Origin: Armatimonadota bacterium
GTDB lineage: Bacteria > Armatimonadota > Zipacnadia > Zipacnadales > FEN-943
DNA length: 5,319 nt
Reading direction: 5' to 3'
NCBI GenBank assembly: GCA_026419655.1
Contig: JANZZA010000476.1
Coordinates: forward strand, 1 to 5,319
This document shows, piece by piece, positions 4,312 to 5,319 of the stretch. The translations under genes and the position numbers were made by a program. The notes under the pieces were generated by a model that saw only the letters and a list, made by a program, of their open reading frames with translations, made no database searches and was not told the origin of the DNA. Numbering within the stretch: the first letter of the stretch is position 1; every line of letters begins with the position of its first letter.

Positions 4312-5319
4312 ATGAGCGAACAATCAACTAAGAACAGTCACGATCGTTCCTGGCACGGGCGGACGGTTGTTGGCCTTGGGCTGGTAAGCTTCTTCAACGA
4401 CACTCATAGCGACGCGGTGTTTGCGCTCCTGCCGCAATTCATGCGGGATGTTCTGGGCCTTTCGATGCAGGCCGTGGGGCTGGTAGACGGCCTGGCTCAG
4501 GCGACCACTGCAGTTTTCCATATGGTATCAGGGTGGGTTTCCGACCGCCTTGGTACTCGCAAACCTGTCGTGATGGCCGGCTACTCCCTCTCGGCGATGG
4601 CCAAAGTGCTCCTCATCTGGGCGACGCGGCCCTGGCACGTGCTGGCAGTACGGGTGAGCGACCGGATAGGCAAGGGCCTCAGGACGCCTGCTCGCGACGC
4701 ACTTCTGGCCGACGCCGTCCAGCGCCAGCAATGGGGCCGAGCATACGGTTTCCACCGTACCATGGACAGCGCCGGTGCTATTGCCGGGTCAGCTCTTGCC
4801 TGGGGCGTCTTTGCGGCCACCAGCAGCTATACAAAGTCCTTTGCCATAGCTGGCATCTGTGGCGGCCTGGCAGTGCTCTTGCTGGCCTTGCTGGTGCACG
4901 AAGGACAGCAGGCCACCTGCGAAAGAGGGGATGCCATTTCCTTCAAAGGCTTCACGACGGCTTTCTGGATGTTCGCAGCGTCCTACGTCCTTTTTTCCCT
5001 TGGCAGAGTTACTTATTCCTTCTTCCTGTTGCGTATAAAGGACCTGGGCGCACCAGCCGCGCTGGTGCCCGGTGCCTACTTGTTGCACAACATTTGCTAC
5101 ACGGCCGCCGGGCTCCCAATGGGTGTGCTTTCCGACCGTATCACCGCCCGCTGGGCCACTTTGGTCACTTACCTGCTCATGGCCGCAACAGCAGCGGGCA
5201 TGGCTGTTGCCGGAGCCGAATGGCTGGGCTTTGCGCTGACGGCTCTCTACGGGGTTGTGTTGGCGGGCGAAGGGGCAGCGGTCAGGGCTTTGGCGGCTGA
5301 GTTGGTGCCGGAGAGCCGA
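4312..5319 (+). CDS. MFS transporter (second, different subfamily), C-terminus cut by window edge
   Basis: 336 codons are present before the right edge; full-length relatives are usually near 400. The N-terminal half carries the signatures of a widespread bacterial MFS subfamily: FFNDTHSDAVFALLPQFM at 27-44, motif A GWVSDRLGTRKP at 74-85, RVSDRIGKGLRTPARDALLA at 114-133, and GFHRTMDSAGAIAG at 146-159. A motif-A copy for the second half, GVLSDRITAR, is at 271-280. The hydrophobic pattern fits an inner-membrane 12-helix transporter, of which about the first ten helices are visible, with a hydrophilic central loop near 196-212. The substrate is not inferable; members are often annotated only as MFS or drug transporters. 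The start is well supported by GGAG at 4301-4304, seven bases before ATG. It is not closely similar to the other MFS protein here. A TTGACT at 4268-4273 could be a -35 but has no good -10 partner. Repeat copy B lies just upstream. Confidence 0.94.
   Translation, partial: MSEQSTKNSHDRSWHGRTVVGLGLVSFFNDTHSDAVFALLPQFMRDVLGLSMQAVGLVDGLAQATTAVFHMVSGWVSDRLGTRKPVVMAGYSLSAMAKVLLIWATRPWHVLAVRVSDRIGKGLRTPARDALLADAVQRQQWGRAYGFHRTMDSAGAIAGSALAWGVFAATSSYTKSFAIAGICGGLAVLLLALLVHEGQQATCERGDAISFKGFTTAFWMFAASYVLFSLGRVTYSFFLLRIKDLGAPAALVPGAYLLHNICYTAAGLPMGVLSDRITARWATLVTYLLMAATAAGMAVAGAEWLGFALTALYGVVLAGEGAAVRALAAELVPESR

Noticed and set aside
3737..4327. A 196-codon minus-strand open stretch, with a stretch at 2470-2787 sharing a PKPG...LGAHL...GAAET peptide
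   Set aside because: The similarity comes from the DNA repeat. Both A/B indels are single bases and shift the frame on either side of the shared peptide, and within 39 aligned codons about 12 residues change for some 20 base differences, so replacements are not avoided. No ribosome site or known domain.
4533..5300. A 255-codon plus-strand open frame inside the second MFS gene
   Set aside because: It is the +1-type shadow of a clearly conserved transporter frame that has its own Shine-Dalgarno and family motifs.

Overview
The window is GC-rich bacterial DNA (about 60% G+C by eye) with four protein genes and two repeat-rich intergenic regions. I cannot name the organism. The gene set and composition would suit a free-living or metagenome-derived lineage; Chloroflexota is only a guess and nothing here proves it. 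No rRNA, tRNA, CRISPR array, transposase, phage or defence gene is visible.

Layout. Positions 1-2434 hold a two-gene minus-strand operon. The first gene is a 423-residue major facilitator superfamily (MFS) transporter. The second is folC (folylpolyglutamate/dihydrofolate synthase), which runs off the left edge; its ATG overlaps the transporter's TGA by one base. After a 395-base divergent intergenic region, a plus-strand rhomboid intramembrane serine protease occupies 2830-3519 with its catalytic residues intact. A 792-base intergenic region follows. A second plus-strand MFS transporter, from a different subfamily, then starts at 4312 and runs off the right edge after 336 codons.

The most interesting content is non-coding. 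A sequence of about 210 bases occurs at 2507-2717 (copy A) and again at 4030-4238 (copy B). Both copies have the same orientation, are about 83% identical by hand alignment, and are bounded by imperfect inverted termini starting GGGAG and ending CTCCC. A third, more diverged and partial relative (copy C) lies at about 3696-3840. Both indels between A and B are single bases, so they break every reading frame; these are not genes. They look like a MITE-type (miniature inverted-repeat) element or a repeated structured RNA. The closing helix is kept in both copies through one compensatory base-pair change and through pairs that are G-U wobbles only when read on the plus strand. Each full copy ends 72-73 bases from the start codon of an MFS gene, and the rhomboid gene is bracketed by A and C/B.

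How the genes work together. The folC-transporter overlap implies co-transcription and perhaps translational coupling, but the transporter's substrate cannot be read from sequence. The rhomboid and the second transporter share a strand but are 792 bases apart, so they are probably not an operon. No single system links all four genes.
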